Shown piece after piece: positions 54,401-64,000 of a stretch of DNA of 64,000 nt. The stretch comes from Nomia melanderi (lineage: Eukaryota; Arthropoda; Insecta; Hymenoptera; Halictidae), in the NCBI RefSeq assembly GCF_051020985.1, contig NC_135000.1, positions 372,001-436,000 of the forward strand. The letters are read 5' to 3'. The position numbers were made by a program, and so were the translations under genes. Within the stretch, counting starts at the first letter, position 1. Every line of letters starts with the position of its first letter. The notes under the pieces were generated by a model. It was not told the DNA's origin. It searched no databases and saw only the letters and a program-made list of their open reading frames with translations.

Positions 54401-55290
54401 GCCGACTGCGGATGGCAGTGGTAGAATTCTACCACCAGCGTCTTCTACGCAAAAGGGACCAGGGGAAGGTATTCGGGGTGTCGTCGCTGAGTGGTGTTTC
54501 AAACCACTTTCTCCGCGGCGGCAACTTCACCCGCTTCGCTGATTGGCAGTTTATACACCGAGCTCGCCTCGACGTCCTGCCTCTTAACGGGGCAAAGCAC
54601 TGGGGCGCGGGTGATAAACGTTGCCGGCGTTGCGGGGCGGAGCTCGAGTCCCTTCCCCACGTCCTTTGCCACTGTCGTCCGCATTCGGCGGCCTGGAAAC
54701 TTCGCCACGATGCAGTGGTTTCCCGTATCGCTAAGGCTTGCCGTCTTCCAGGGGACATAAGGGTTAACCGGACGGTCGAGGGCATCGACGGGGATCTGGG
54801 GGCTCTGAGGCCTGACATCGTTGTCAGGCACGAGCCCTCAAGGAGCATCGTCATCGTCGATGTCACCGTGCCCTTCGAGAACGAGTATATTTCTTTCGAA
54901 GAGGCCAGGGCGCGAAAGATACAGAAGTATAAGCCCCTGGCCGACGTTCTCGGAGGGCGCGGTTATCGGGTGGCGGTCTCCGCGATCGTCGTCGGTGCCC
55001 TCGGCTCTTGGGATCCGGTCAATGAGTCGGTGTTGAAGATTTTGCGTATCGGTAATCGGTACGCATCTCTGATGCGCCGGCTCATTGTGTCGGAGACTGT
55101 CCGGTGGAGCCGGGATATCTACGTGGAGCACGTCTCGGGAGTTCGCCAGTATCGCGAGGCCCTCACCGAGGATGTCCCGGCCCCTGATCCAGGCCGACCC
55201 ATTTAGAAACTGCTGGATCAACTCCCCCGACTTAAGCGGTGGATGACTCTGGGGAATGCAGCGGAAATGTAAGTACAAATATAATTTTAA
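51491..55290 (+). mobile_element. R2-like element, 3' part
   Basis: This continues the element from 45415 across the copy C insertion. It contains the remainder of the N-terminal region, RT, zinc motif and restriction-like endonuclease, and a short 3' UTR after the stop at 55206. It is followed by (TTTA)n-rich DNA. A second copy of its 3' third lies at 8214-8944. Confidence 0.9.
51505..55206 (+). pseudogene. R2-like ORF: reverse transcriptase and restriction-like endonuclease
   Basis: The N-terminal part is Pro/Ser/Arg-rich with low complexity (51505-52600). A frame change at the G run near 52610-52620, and a TAA at 52969-52971, precede the long frame to 55206. RT blocks: NSAPGPDGLTYNDLKRA, KKGDRDDLSNWRTLAMSD, VAWLDLSNAFGSVPHASIYQ (motif A), SGVRQGCPMSPVAFNLALEP (motif B) and LAYANDLALIA (54025-54057). 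The last motif should be YADD but reads YAND because of AAC at 54034-54036, which removes a catalytic Asp. The C-terminus has CRRCGAELESLPHVLCHC and the endonuclease ALRPDIVVRHEPS...IVIVDVTVPFEN...ARARKIQKY. This is the R2/R4-type single-ORF organisation. In a live element it nicks a specific target and primes cDNA there. Confidence 0.9.
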
Positions 55291-55334
55291 ACCATGCGAC
55301 CTTAGCTTAAACTAGTCTAGTCAATTAAATTATC

Positions 55335-56560
55335 TTATATGGCCTATTTATTTATTTATTTATTCATTCATTTATTTATCTACTTATTTAATTATTTATT
55401 TATTTATTTGTTTATTTATTTATTTATTTACCTATTATTTATTTATTTATTCATTGGCCTAAACTAGTTAATTGTTTACCTTTTTATTTATTTATTTATT
55501 TATCTGCTTATTTATTTATTTAGTTGGTTTTATATTCTTTCTTTATCTATCTATTTTTATCTTATCTACTCCAACGAACTATTTTATTCTTGTTAACTAT
55601 TTCTATTCTTTCTTCTTTTAACTATTAACCTAATTTTAACTTCTTAACTATTTAACTAACTATCTTAACTTTTAATATTTTATTTGCTAATGACTAGACT
55701 ATACACGAAAAAGACTAACGGAGCACAGGTTTAACAAATACACTGACATGGAAGTCCTAACTTTCTTTCCTATTATTATTTTATCTTTTGTATCCATTTT
55801 ACTACTCTCACGTATATATTGACTTATTTATTGAATTATTTCCGGGTTTTCTTTTTTTTTTTAACACTTTTGACATTTGACTTTTAGATGCTATTTCTTT
55901 TTTATTGTCTTTCTTTTAACCATCTAAGTACTTACATTACCTTACACACTAACACCGTCTACACTGCTTGCCCCCCCATTCTGTCTACCGCTTCTAAGCA
56001 CTTGCTACCGCGCATGCGCCCCGACTACTATAGCCATAGCTAACCCTGGTGTGTATGATACCTTGCCTATACATCTATTTATCTGATCTTTTGTTATCTA
56101 TTTATTGTATTTATTTATTTCTTTATATTTATTTATTTATGGTATTTATTTATTGTATTTATTTATTTCCTTATTTATTTATTTATTTATGTATTATTTA
56201 TTGTATTTACTTATTTCCTTATTTATGTATTATTTATTGTATTTTATTAACTCCTTAGTTATAATGGCGAAGGCCCGGGTATATTAAGACCCTGGTAGTG
56301 GCCGTGACGATAATAATTATGCTCCACATGCAATCGAGCACTATGCCTACATACACTATCTATATGTACATGCACCACCACCTCTTTTATTCTTTTATTC
56401 TTTTTGTTGCGTTAACTACTTAAATATTTATTGATTATTATTTACCTATGATATATCTATTTATTATTTATTTATTTATTATTTATCTTTTTTCTTTATT
56501 TATTTGTTTTATTTATATATATTTATTTATTTATGTGCATGTACCTATACAATATATAAT
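55335..56560. repeat. (TTTA)n-rich tract after the R2-like element
   Basis: Dense TTTA units at 55345-55530, 56090-56260 and 56450-56540 alternate with other T-rich sequence. The tract resembles 9740-10620 in composition and position, each 3' of an R2-like endonuclease sequence. Both also contain a short GGCGAAGG motif (about 10456 and 56264). Open frames here are repeat artefacts. Confidence 0.75.
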
Positions 56561-57719
56561 GATAAGCCACAATTGTAGAAAAATTATGTTATCTAAGATA
56601 TGTATATAAAAAGATATGTATAAGATATGTATATAAAATCATTATTGGAAATAGCCTTCGCCATAAAGGCGCTAAATTGTATTTACCCCCGCCCAAGCTA
56701 TGCAAGGACAGGGGAACATTTCTTGAAAATAAACGCCTGTATATATTATGCGCATGGTTCGACTTGGGATGATTGTTTTATTATGAGTTGTGAAGAAAAC
56801 ACTGTTTTAATAAAATATTCTCTTTCTCCTACATATCGCGTCGCGAAACTTTGCTCACGCTGTAACATATACAATCTATTTGTTGTTATGTTATTCGTAT
56901 TAAAATGTAAGATTTTCAACAAATATAAAAATCAATCTGTACACGTAACTACACCCGAAAAATTTCTCTTGGAGAAATGTATTGTTTTCTTAGAATGAAA
57001 TTATTAATGTCACGAAATAAAAAATTGTCATATCTTGAATATTGGTCTAACGATAAACATTTGAAAGCAACATTTTTTGAGATGTTTTTCGGAAACATAT
57101 AGTATTATTATTATCGGAGCTACTTTGATAATCATTTGTCGCGTCAACAATAAAATTGACAAAGTTTTCCGAAAAAAATAATTGAAAGTATTTCAAAATT
57201 GATGCCGAATAACCAATTGATGTATTCAGTCTCGAATGATTATAATTAAATTTATCAATTTCAGGCTGGAATAATGTTCCGTCCGATACGGAAGAACCTT
57301 ACAAATACTCTCGAAGGTTCGTTATGACATGGACGGGACAGACAGTTTCGTTTAGTGTTCATTCTTTTTTTACTACTACAGTGATTACTATATTATAGAT
57401 AATGAAATGTGGATCTTGAGTAATCGAGAACTAGGAAAAAATATATGTATTTAATAAGATATGGAAACAACACGGACAGTACGTAAAAATACAACTTAAT
57501 GCCATGGAGGCCAACACACGACTCTCGCTTCCGCAACTCTCTCACAGGCAATCTCTCCCAAAAATCATTCTCTCCCCCACAAGCATTCTTCTCACTCGCA
57601 CTCATCACAAACACTCGGATGCACTTCTGGAAAGCTGGCTATACTACTTTTGAGTCTCATTTACTGTAACCGACATATTTACCGTCGCGACAGCAAACAT
57701 TTATTTTAGTTAACTTGCA
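56561..57719. other. Intergenic, one unrecognised ORF
   Basis: A plus-strand frame at 56627-56998 (123 codons) has several cysteines and a hydrophobic segment (LFVVMLFVLKC). It has no family I recognise and may be chance in AT-rich DNA. The rest to 57719 shows nothing clear. Confidence 0.35.
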
Positions 57720-58903
57720 GTGCATACAAAAGGCATAGAACTTTGTCTCTTTCATCTTAATAACCGACCAGGTCATAAAATCGCGATTTCCGAAGGGTCG
57801 GCCAAACATATGCACACCAGTACTTACAGACAAGTTTCAACCCGCAGGGAATTTTCGCAAGTCAGCGAACCTTCGAGAATCCCCCCCCCCCCCCGACACA
57901 TACACACACATTGCCCTCACCTACGCTTGGAAAGGGGCTGGCTAAAGGGCGTTAGCCAAAAAATAGAAAAAATGCGCCGATTGGCTTAAAACAAAAAAGA
58001 CAATTCATACTCAATCCAACGCATGGTGTCAACGTCGGAGACGAGAAGACACTTCGTCACTTCTCACGATTCAGTGAGGCAGTCAAGTCCACATTTTTAC
58101 AATAAATTAAAGTATTAGTTATCAAGAAGCAATTATTAAAGCACTGGCCGTTAAGTCAGCGAGTGGAGCGGGACATACAAAGAAAGTTCCTTTCACATTC
58201 TTAAACAAACCTTTTGCTCACGTCTCAACATTTGGTCGTTCGAGCCAGATGCTGAATTGCAAAGTCGAAGTAATACGAATCATAGTGAACAGTATAAGTA
58301 ACTAAACATTCGTTAACAAAACATTAAAGTTGTTGTGAGTGGAAAGTATTGAAGTCATTCATCGGTGTGGATGCAAAATGCAGTTTCTATCATCATATAC
58401 AACGACGTATATTTACGTCAAATATCAAGCAGCCGTAGTGGACATTCAAATAGAAAGCAGTCACATGCGGAAAAAAGGCATCGAAGACACATTCTCGTCA
58501 AACAAAAGCAGCCGTAGTGGACATCCCATTGGAAAGCAACCACATACGGTTTCAACATCAATTTCTCGGTGAGCATCAATCATCGAACGAATCATCATGA
58601 ACAGCGACGTAGGGTTACGTCAAAAATCAAGCAGCCGTAGTGGACATCCCATTGGAAAGCAACCACAGAGTCAACAACAAGATCAACAGCAAGTAAGCTT
58701 AAACAATCTCCACTTCCTCTACACATCTAAACATCCAAAATTTTCTAAAGAGTGAATTCGAAGTTGTCTCGGTTTATCAATTGAGCAAAAGCGATTGCAT
58801 TAAGATGTTGATTATAAAGAAAATCAAATCACTAACCAAGGCACGCGGGGTAAATAAGGCGAATGTATAGTGCTTAACAAGTCATTGAAGTAACCATCCG
58901 GAT
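57720..58903 (+). repeat. BEL/Pao upstream region with repeated blocks
   Basis: A C run (57883-57894) is followed by mixed sequence. Three copies of a block of about 42 bp starting GCAGCCGTAGTGGACAT lie at 58429, 58508 and 58631. The last two copies share almost their whole length (GACATCCCATTGGAAAGCAA). Two are preceded by similar CAGCGACGTA...TTACGTCAAA sequence. They lie upstream of the gag ATG at 58904, so they are probably in the element's leader. Confidence 0.6.
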
Positions 58904-59900
58904 ATGGATATTGAGGCATTACAAACACGTAAAGAGAGCTTAAATGAATATTATCAAACATTGAAAGAAATTCAAGCCGAAATTGAGGATCTTGCCAAAG
59001 AAGCGCAGCTTGAGAAAGATTCCAATGTAGAAAGGCAGCAATTTGATGAGTTATTTTATGAATGTTCTGATTTAATTAGTCGAAGGCTTCGGGTCCTTAA
59101 ATTAAAGGAAACACCGACCAAGACCGCTAGTACTATACCTGAATCATCCTCAAATACCTCAAACCTTGTCATTCAACAAAGTAACACGTTATTACCTAAA
59201 CTCGAAATCCGGTCATTCGATAGTGTCCCTATCGAATGGCATAGTTTCTATGATGCATTTCAATCTCTTGTACACAATGATTCAAAAATACTAGCTGTTC
59301 AGAAGTTTCATCTATTAAAAAATTCGTTACGCGGTAGCGTTGCCACAATAATCGAATCCTTACACGCATCCAAGGAAAATTATCTGGTAGCATGGGAACT
59401 TCTTAAGCAGCGATGTGACAGACCGCGACAAATAATACATGCACATTTAAAGTCATTTTTAGAATAGACTAAAATTAATAAAGATTCGCCTGTTAGTTTA
59501 AGAACATTTAAGGAGAGCGCAATTAATGCACGTTAACGCACTAAACGCGTTAAAGTTGCCGGTTGATAGTTGGGATGCATTTTTAGTACATATTCTCACG
59601 CAAAAATTAGACAAGTCATCAAGTAGAGCTTGGTAGCGCACGTTAAAGAATACTCAAATGCCGAAATTTAATGATCTTATTGCCTTTTTCGAAAAACAAG
59701 AACAGGGAGATGAAATTGAAGAGTTTACCATTCCGAAGAATAAGTCAGGTAGACGATTGAATGCGAATACTTGCGGAAATCGAGTCGAAAAACCATTTAG
59801 AGCTCGCGCTCAAGTGTACGTCGATACCCAACAGCAGATAGAATGCACCTTTTATCGGGGAGATCATTACATCTATATGTATGTTATGGTTATGGTTTAA
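58904..59900 (+). pseudogene. gag: BEL/Pao gag (DUF1759)
   Basis: The first frame (58904-59467, 187 codons) has a coiled-coil-like N-terminus (LNEYYQTLKEIQAEIEDLAK) and then the DUF1759 domain of BEL gag: LPKLEIRSFDSVPIEWHSFY, FHLLKNSLRGSVATIIESL and YLVAWELLKQRCDRPRQIIH. After a stop at 59465 the protein continues in other frames with LPVDSWDAFLVHILTQKLD and the end of gag (59658-59880). The zinc knuckles are reduced to a CTFYRGDHY remnant. Several stops make it non-functional. Confidence 0.88.
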
Positions 59901-60075
59901 TTGTTTAAGAAACAACCATACAACAGCTAACTGCATGGTTGCTGGTTGTAAAAAATTGCAATCGAAAACACAGTACGCTGTTGCATATAGACAATTATTA
60001 TATAAAGACTAATAATGATAAAGGTGATGAATCACAGGCAATTCCTGGCAGTTCTAAGGAAATAATACAGAAAAG

Positions 60076-60520
60076 TCATGCAGTAACGTACGATTGAGAG
60101 GTATTGTTAGGAATAGCACGCATAAAAATATTAGACGGCAATAATCGAGAACGTGCATGTAGAATACTATTAGACGGATGTCCACAAGGCAATTTCATTT
60201 CTACGCGATCAGCATAAAACCTAACGTTAAAAAAGGATAAAATTGATCTGCCATTCGCAGAATTAAGGCAATTTACTACGCGAGCGGAATATCGAGTAAA
60301 AACTAAAATCAGGTCAAAGACGAATAATTTTGAGGCAGAAGTAGAGCTTGTAGCCTTCCCGACAATCACAGGCATGTTGCCGTGGCGACAAATCGAGCGA
60401 CGAACTAGTGCTATTCCGCCAGAAATTAGGTTAGCAGACTCCGAATTTGACAAACCTGCAGAAATAGATGCATCGACTAGAACAACGCTGTTTTATAAAT
60501 TATTGAGCAACGGATAAATT
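60076..60520 (+). pseudogene. pol: BEL/Pao aspartic protease region (DUF1758)
   Basis: The translation reads LLGIARIKILDGNNRERACR, then ILLDGCPQGNFIS and LPFAELRQFTTRAEYRVKTK. This is the BEL protease layout, in which the active site is normally DSGSQ. Here it is DGCPQ, so the catalytic signature is lost. A stop replaces a residue shortly after (about 60217). It joins the RT region downstream. Confidence 0.75.
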
Positions 60521-60529
60521 CAACTGTAA

Positions 60530-62060
60530 AACGAATCGGGATTAACGCTACAAAAACATTGTTAGGTTGGATAGTTGTAGGTGATATTGGAAAAACTAAT
60601 TATAAAATAAATCCTCGAGCTTGTCACTTAATCACTACGTTAGATAATCAGTTAACTTGATTCTGGTAGGTGGAAGAAATTTCTGGTAAAACACATCGTT
60701 CAGCAGAAGAATTAGAATGTGAACGGTTATTCGCGGAAACCACCACACGCGATGTAAGGGGACGATACACGGTACAACTACCATTTAACGAACGAAAGAT
60801 TTCCCTAGGTGAATCGTACAATACGGCATTGCGTAGATTCCACGCGGTGGAAAAAAAATTAGCTAAAAACAAAGAATTGAAACACCAATATTCAACATTT
60901 TTAAGAGAATATTTTGATCTCGGGCATATGTGCGAAATTACCCAACAGGATAAAACACATGAGGGTTATTACATACCTCATCACGTGGTAGTTAAGAATG
61001 AAAATTTATCTACTAAAGTTCGTACAGTCTGATGCATCCACTAAAAGCACGACGAATATGTCATTGAGTGATACACTCAGAGTGGGACCTAGCATCCAAG
61101 ATGAATTAATATTCATTATTATGAGATTCAGACTACATAACGTGGTACTTGCAGCTGACATACAAAAAATGTGTCGTCAAATACAAGTTAGCGATCTAGA
61201 CGCAATATATCAAAAAATTTTGTGGCGAGATAATGAGCATGAAGCTGTTCGTGTATTTAAATTAACCACAGTTACTCAATGGACAGCGCCGGCACCCTTT
61301 GTTGCAGCTAGAACATTGCAATAATTAGCAAATGAACTACGTAGTAAATATCCTCAAGCCGCCGCGATTTTAGAAAATGATTTCTACGTTGATGATTTGC
61401 TCTCGGGCGCGGCTACAATTCAAGAAGCCTCACATTTAAAAAAGCAATTAGAAGAACTTTTAATTAACTAGCGAATCCAATAATACTAACGCATCATCAA
61501 ACATTTGCTTAAATATACAAACCAGAAAGTTGTTAGGGGTTCATTGGAATTCCATCGAAGACAAGTTAACGTATTCAATCAATTCACTAGCCAATAACAA
61601 GTGCGTTACAAAACGCAATATATTATCAGAAATTGCACAATTATTTGATCCGTTAGGACTGTTAGGGTCTGCGATCGTAATAGCCAAACTTATCATGAAA
61701 GCATTATGGAAGGCGAATCTCAATTGGGATGAGTCAATACCGAAGGCATTATGTACAAAATGGATAAATTTTAAGAATGAGCTTTCTATACTCAGCCAGT
61801 GTAAAGTACCTCGACAAACTATCTTAGCTAATTTCATTGACATTCAATTGCATGGATTTTGCGACGCAGGTGAGCGTGCTTGTGGAGCTTATATATACCT
61901 AAGATCTATCAATAACAACAGCCATTGTTACGTGCAATTATTGTGCGCTAAATCCCGTGTAGCACCAGTAAAAACTATGACAATACCTAGGCTAGAATTA
62001 TGCTCAGCTCTTCTATTGGCAAATTTAGTTGAAACCGTATTAGGAGCATTAAAAGAATAA
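60530..62060 (+). pseudogene. pol: BEL/Pao reverse transcriptase and RNase H region
   Basis: Frames in order: LLGWIVVGDIG (60560); RYTVQLPFNERKISLGESYN (60765-60820); GYYIPHHVVVKNENLSTKVR (60960-61020); an RT segment MRFRLHNVVLAADIQKMCRQ (motif A, about 61120); FKLTTVTQWTAPAPFVAART; FYVDDLLSGA (YVDD at about 61386); LGVHWNSIEDKL; and the post-RT region NILSEIAQLFDPLGLLGSAI, HGFCDAGERACGAYIYLRS, LLCAKSRVAPVKTMTIPRLE. At least four frame changes or stops occur. The sequence ends at 62060 without RNase H completion or integrase, so the 3' half of the element is missing. Confidence 0.88.
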
Positions 62061-62229
62061 GCGTTGGTTATAAGGACCCACATGGCTCACACAATTTGAG
62101 AGCCAGCGGAAAGTTAAACAATTGTTGAAAATAACTATTCCGGATCAACGAGTTTCGGCAACCGTTCTGGTTGTAGGGCAGGGACAAAACGATTCAAACA
62201 ATGCAAGCTCGCATAATTCACCAGATGTG
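62061..62229. other. Junction between BEL remnant and repeat Z
   Basis: The translation no longer matches BEL pol after about 62060. I see nothing else. Confidence 0.35.
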
Positions 62230-62800
62230 TAAAACAAACTAGTGAACTAGTGAAACACTTTTTATCAAAGCGACTTTCTCGCCGAGATTATCGGGATACC
62301 ATCGCTTGTCACGCTGCTGCACTCGTTCTCTGGCTCCAGCCATTGTGACGAGAATGGGTCCTGAATCGGAGACGGCCTCCGTTTCCTCCGAAGCGTAAAC
62401 TCTAACGATGACGGCGGATGTCCCCTTTTTCATTGCGAAGTGTTAGTTGACCGAGCTCGTACGAAATGGCCGATTCTTTGGGGCCAGACGATTCTGCGCG
62501 GGGGGGATCTGCTTTACCGACCGTTGGTGAGTTCCCGTCAATTTACCGAAATCTACTTTATCGGCTGCGGTAAATTCCCTTTGGATTACCGAGTGAATCT
62601 AACTGAGTAACTATCAATGCACAAAACCACAAGTGAATGCTTAGCGCGCGCGAGCCCCAGGACCACGATAAGGTGATTCACTACCCTAGTGGAAAAGGCC
62701 GGTTATATGCCGCGCCACAGTCCGTACAAATGTGTCCTGTACTCGTGTAACCGGCGGTTTTTGAAGTCTCTCTCGTGACGATCAGTATTGTAACACGCTT
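62230..62800. repeat. Repeat Z, copy 2
   Basis: This aligns with 36600-37190 along its length in the same orientation. The minus-strand frame again contains YASEETEAVSDSGP and MAGAR. The copies differ by many substitutions and small indels, so they are not a recent pair. Confidence 0.65.
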
Positions 62801-64000
62801 CACTCGTGGGAACCGACCCGAGCACACTGAGTACGGGGAGTTGAGGGGGACGATGTCAAAAAATGTTCACAATGGTATCTGACTCACCAGGAGAATCCAA
62901 CTGCTGCTCCTAGAAACCTGAAGGCTGCTTCCACTAGAGTCCCACGTTGTTCTGGTCGAACCAGTGTCCATAGGGAGTATGAGGGTTTGGAAAGTGCTGT
63001 CCCAGACCACCGAACACACTATATACCGAATAATAGCATAAGTCAGATTAATGACGAGAAACTGTATGAAAAAAAATGTTTCAAGATTGTATAGAATAAT
63101 ATTTCGGAGCTTAGAAGATACAAAAATAAATTATCCGAAATATAACTTCTCCGTACATCATATTATATTATATTATATTAGGAAATTATATACATTTTCA
63201 GTAAGGTTTCAACATTAATATATAATTCTAATTTGCAATTGAAAAGTCTTTATAAGTAATACAGCAAACCTATACTTGAACTCAAAATAGTACACATCAA
63301 TGTATTCAAAATTACATATTTCGATATTATACCATTTAACTAAAAATATTGCAATTCAAACGAATAAGTAATGTATGAAATTTAATTTCAATTAATCAAA
63401 ACATTACACAATTGAAAAATTAAATAATTAAAATATTAATCACTCAAGAATAATCTTGCAAAAAGCTGGAATTGTATGGTGATTTACAGAATAAATCCAT
63501 ATATATTATATTATATATATTATATAAATATATATTATATTATAAAATGTAATTTCCATTTATTCGTTAACATCAATCTTTTTATACAATATATATTATA
63601 TATAATACTCTCGTAGCAGAAATGAAGTATATAGCTAATTGGATTCCTACTAACAAACTTAAATTCTTGTGTAATCGGTAACATGAAACACAACACAACC
63701 GTCTTCCACTAAAGACCATATACTTGTGCATAAAAGTTTTCTGCGATTATCATAAAAACTAGAAAGTGGCGACATTTTTGTCAGAGAAACGAGTTGTACA
63801 AAATATATGTTTTTACCAACATTTGTCAATCTTATGAAAATAGGCGAGGTACGCTACTTGCGATACTATTATCGGCAAATGTAAAGTATAAGCGATTTCG
63901 ATGACGTAATAAAAATTTATTTAGGGTAAGTCGGGGAGAGATGGTTCACTTTTTTAAAAAAACTATTACGTTATAAACGTCGTCGACATATAACGAAAAG
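62801..64000. other. AT-rich right edge with microsatellite
   Basis: Nothing coding is recognised. A TATATTATA-type low-complexity tract lies at about 63490-63550, and a TTATA run at about 63159-63180. Confidence 0.5.

Noticed and set aside
58429..58672. CRISPR-like array in the BEL leader
   Set aside because: Three unevenly spaced, diverged blocks upstream of gag fit leader repeats, and the genome is eukaryotic.

Overview
The window reads as a repeat-dense, gene-poor piece of an insect chromosome, most probably hymenopteran and possibly an ant. I base this on insect-type mobile elements (R1-like and R2-like non-LTR elements, BEL/Pao, Ty3/Gypsy, piggyBac, Tc1), an insect-type U2 snRNA 5' end, and remnants of insect RNA viruses. 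The species call is inference. I recognise no conventional host gene, tRNA or rRNA. Almost every coding feature is a transposable element or a viral insertion, and most are broken.

Layout. 0.4-3.3 kb: inverted gag piece joined to R1-like copy A. 4.9-7.6 kb: BEL integrase remnant (minus) abutting a Ty3/Gypsy remnant. 8.2-9.7 kb: 3' half of an R2-like element fused in frame to a Penelope GIY-YIG tail with a hammerhead-like motif, followed by a (TTTA)n tract. 11.2-12.1 kb: R1-like copy D. 12.8-16.4 kb: an unclassified repeat (X) split by a Tc1 (DD34E), itself split by an intact DD38E Tc1 relative. 18.2-18.5 kb: tandem duplication. 19.7-24.6 kb: repeat Y copies around a Mutator-like transposase gene split by a short piggyBac derivative. 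25.1-28.6 kb: a DD82E-type remnant and a second X copy split by a piggyBac. 28.9-29.6 kb: unrecognised decayed protein. 30.1-36.6 kb: Jockey fragment split by R1-like copy B, which carries a viral RdRp fragment inside its ORF1. 36.6-38.9 kb: repeat Z and a Gypsy fragment with a macrodomain-like 3' region. 38.9-40.3 kb: third piggyBac. 40.3-43.9 kb: retroelement envelope (chuvirus-like), broken LTR, a nearly full-length viral nucleoprotein-like insertion, then a complete LTR. 43.9-55.3 kb: repeated U2 snRNA 5' ends leading into an R2-like element that is split by R1-like copy C. 55.3-56.6 kb: (TTTA)n tract. 58.4-62.1 kb: BEL/Pao remnant. 62.2-62.8 kb: second Z. The rest is AT-rich.

How it fits together. 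The order of insertion can be read from target duplications: 14-bp duplications for R1-like copies, TA for Tc1 and TTAA for piggyBac. Only the inner Tc1-like element (14142-15788) looks intact. The most unusual parts are the RdRp fragment in a retrotransposon gag, the nucleoprotein insertion inside a chuvirus-envelope retroelement, the U2 snRNA repeats at the R2-like 5' end, and the two-endonuclease chimeric ORF.
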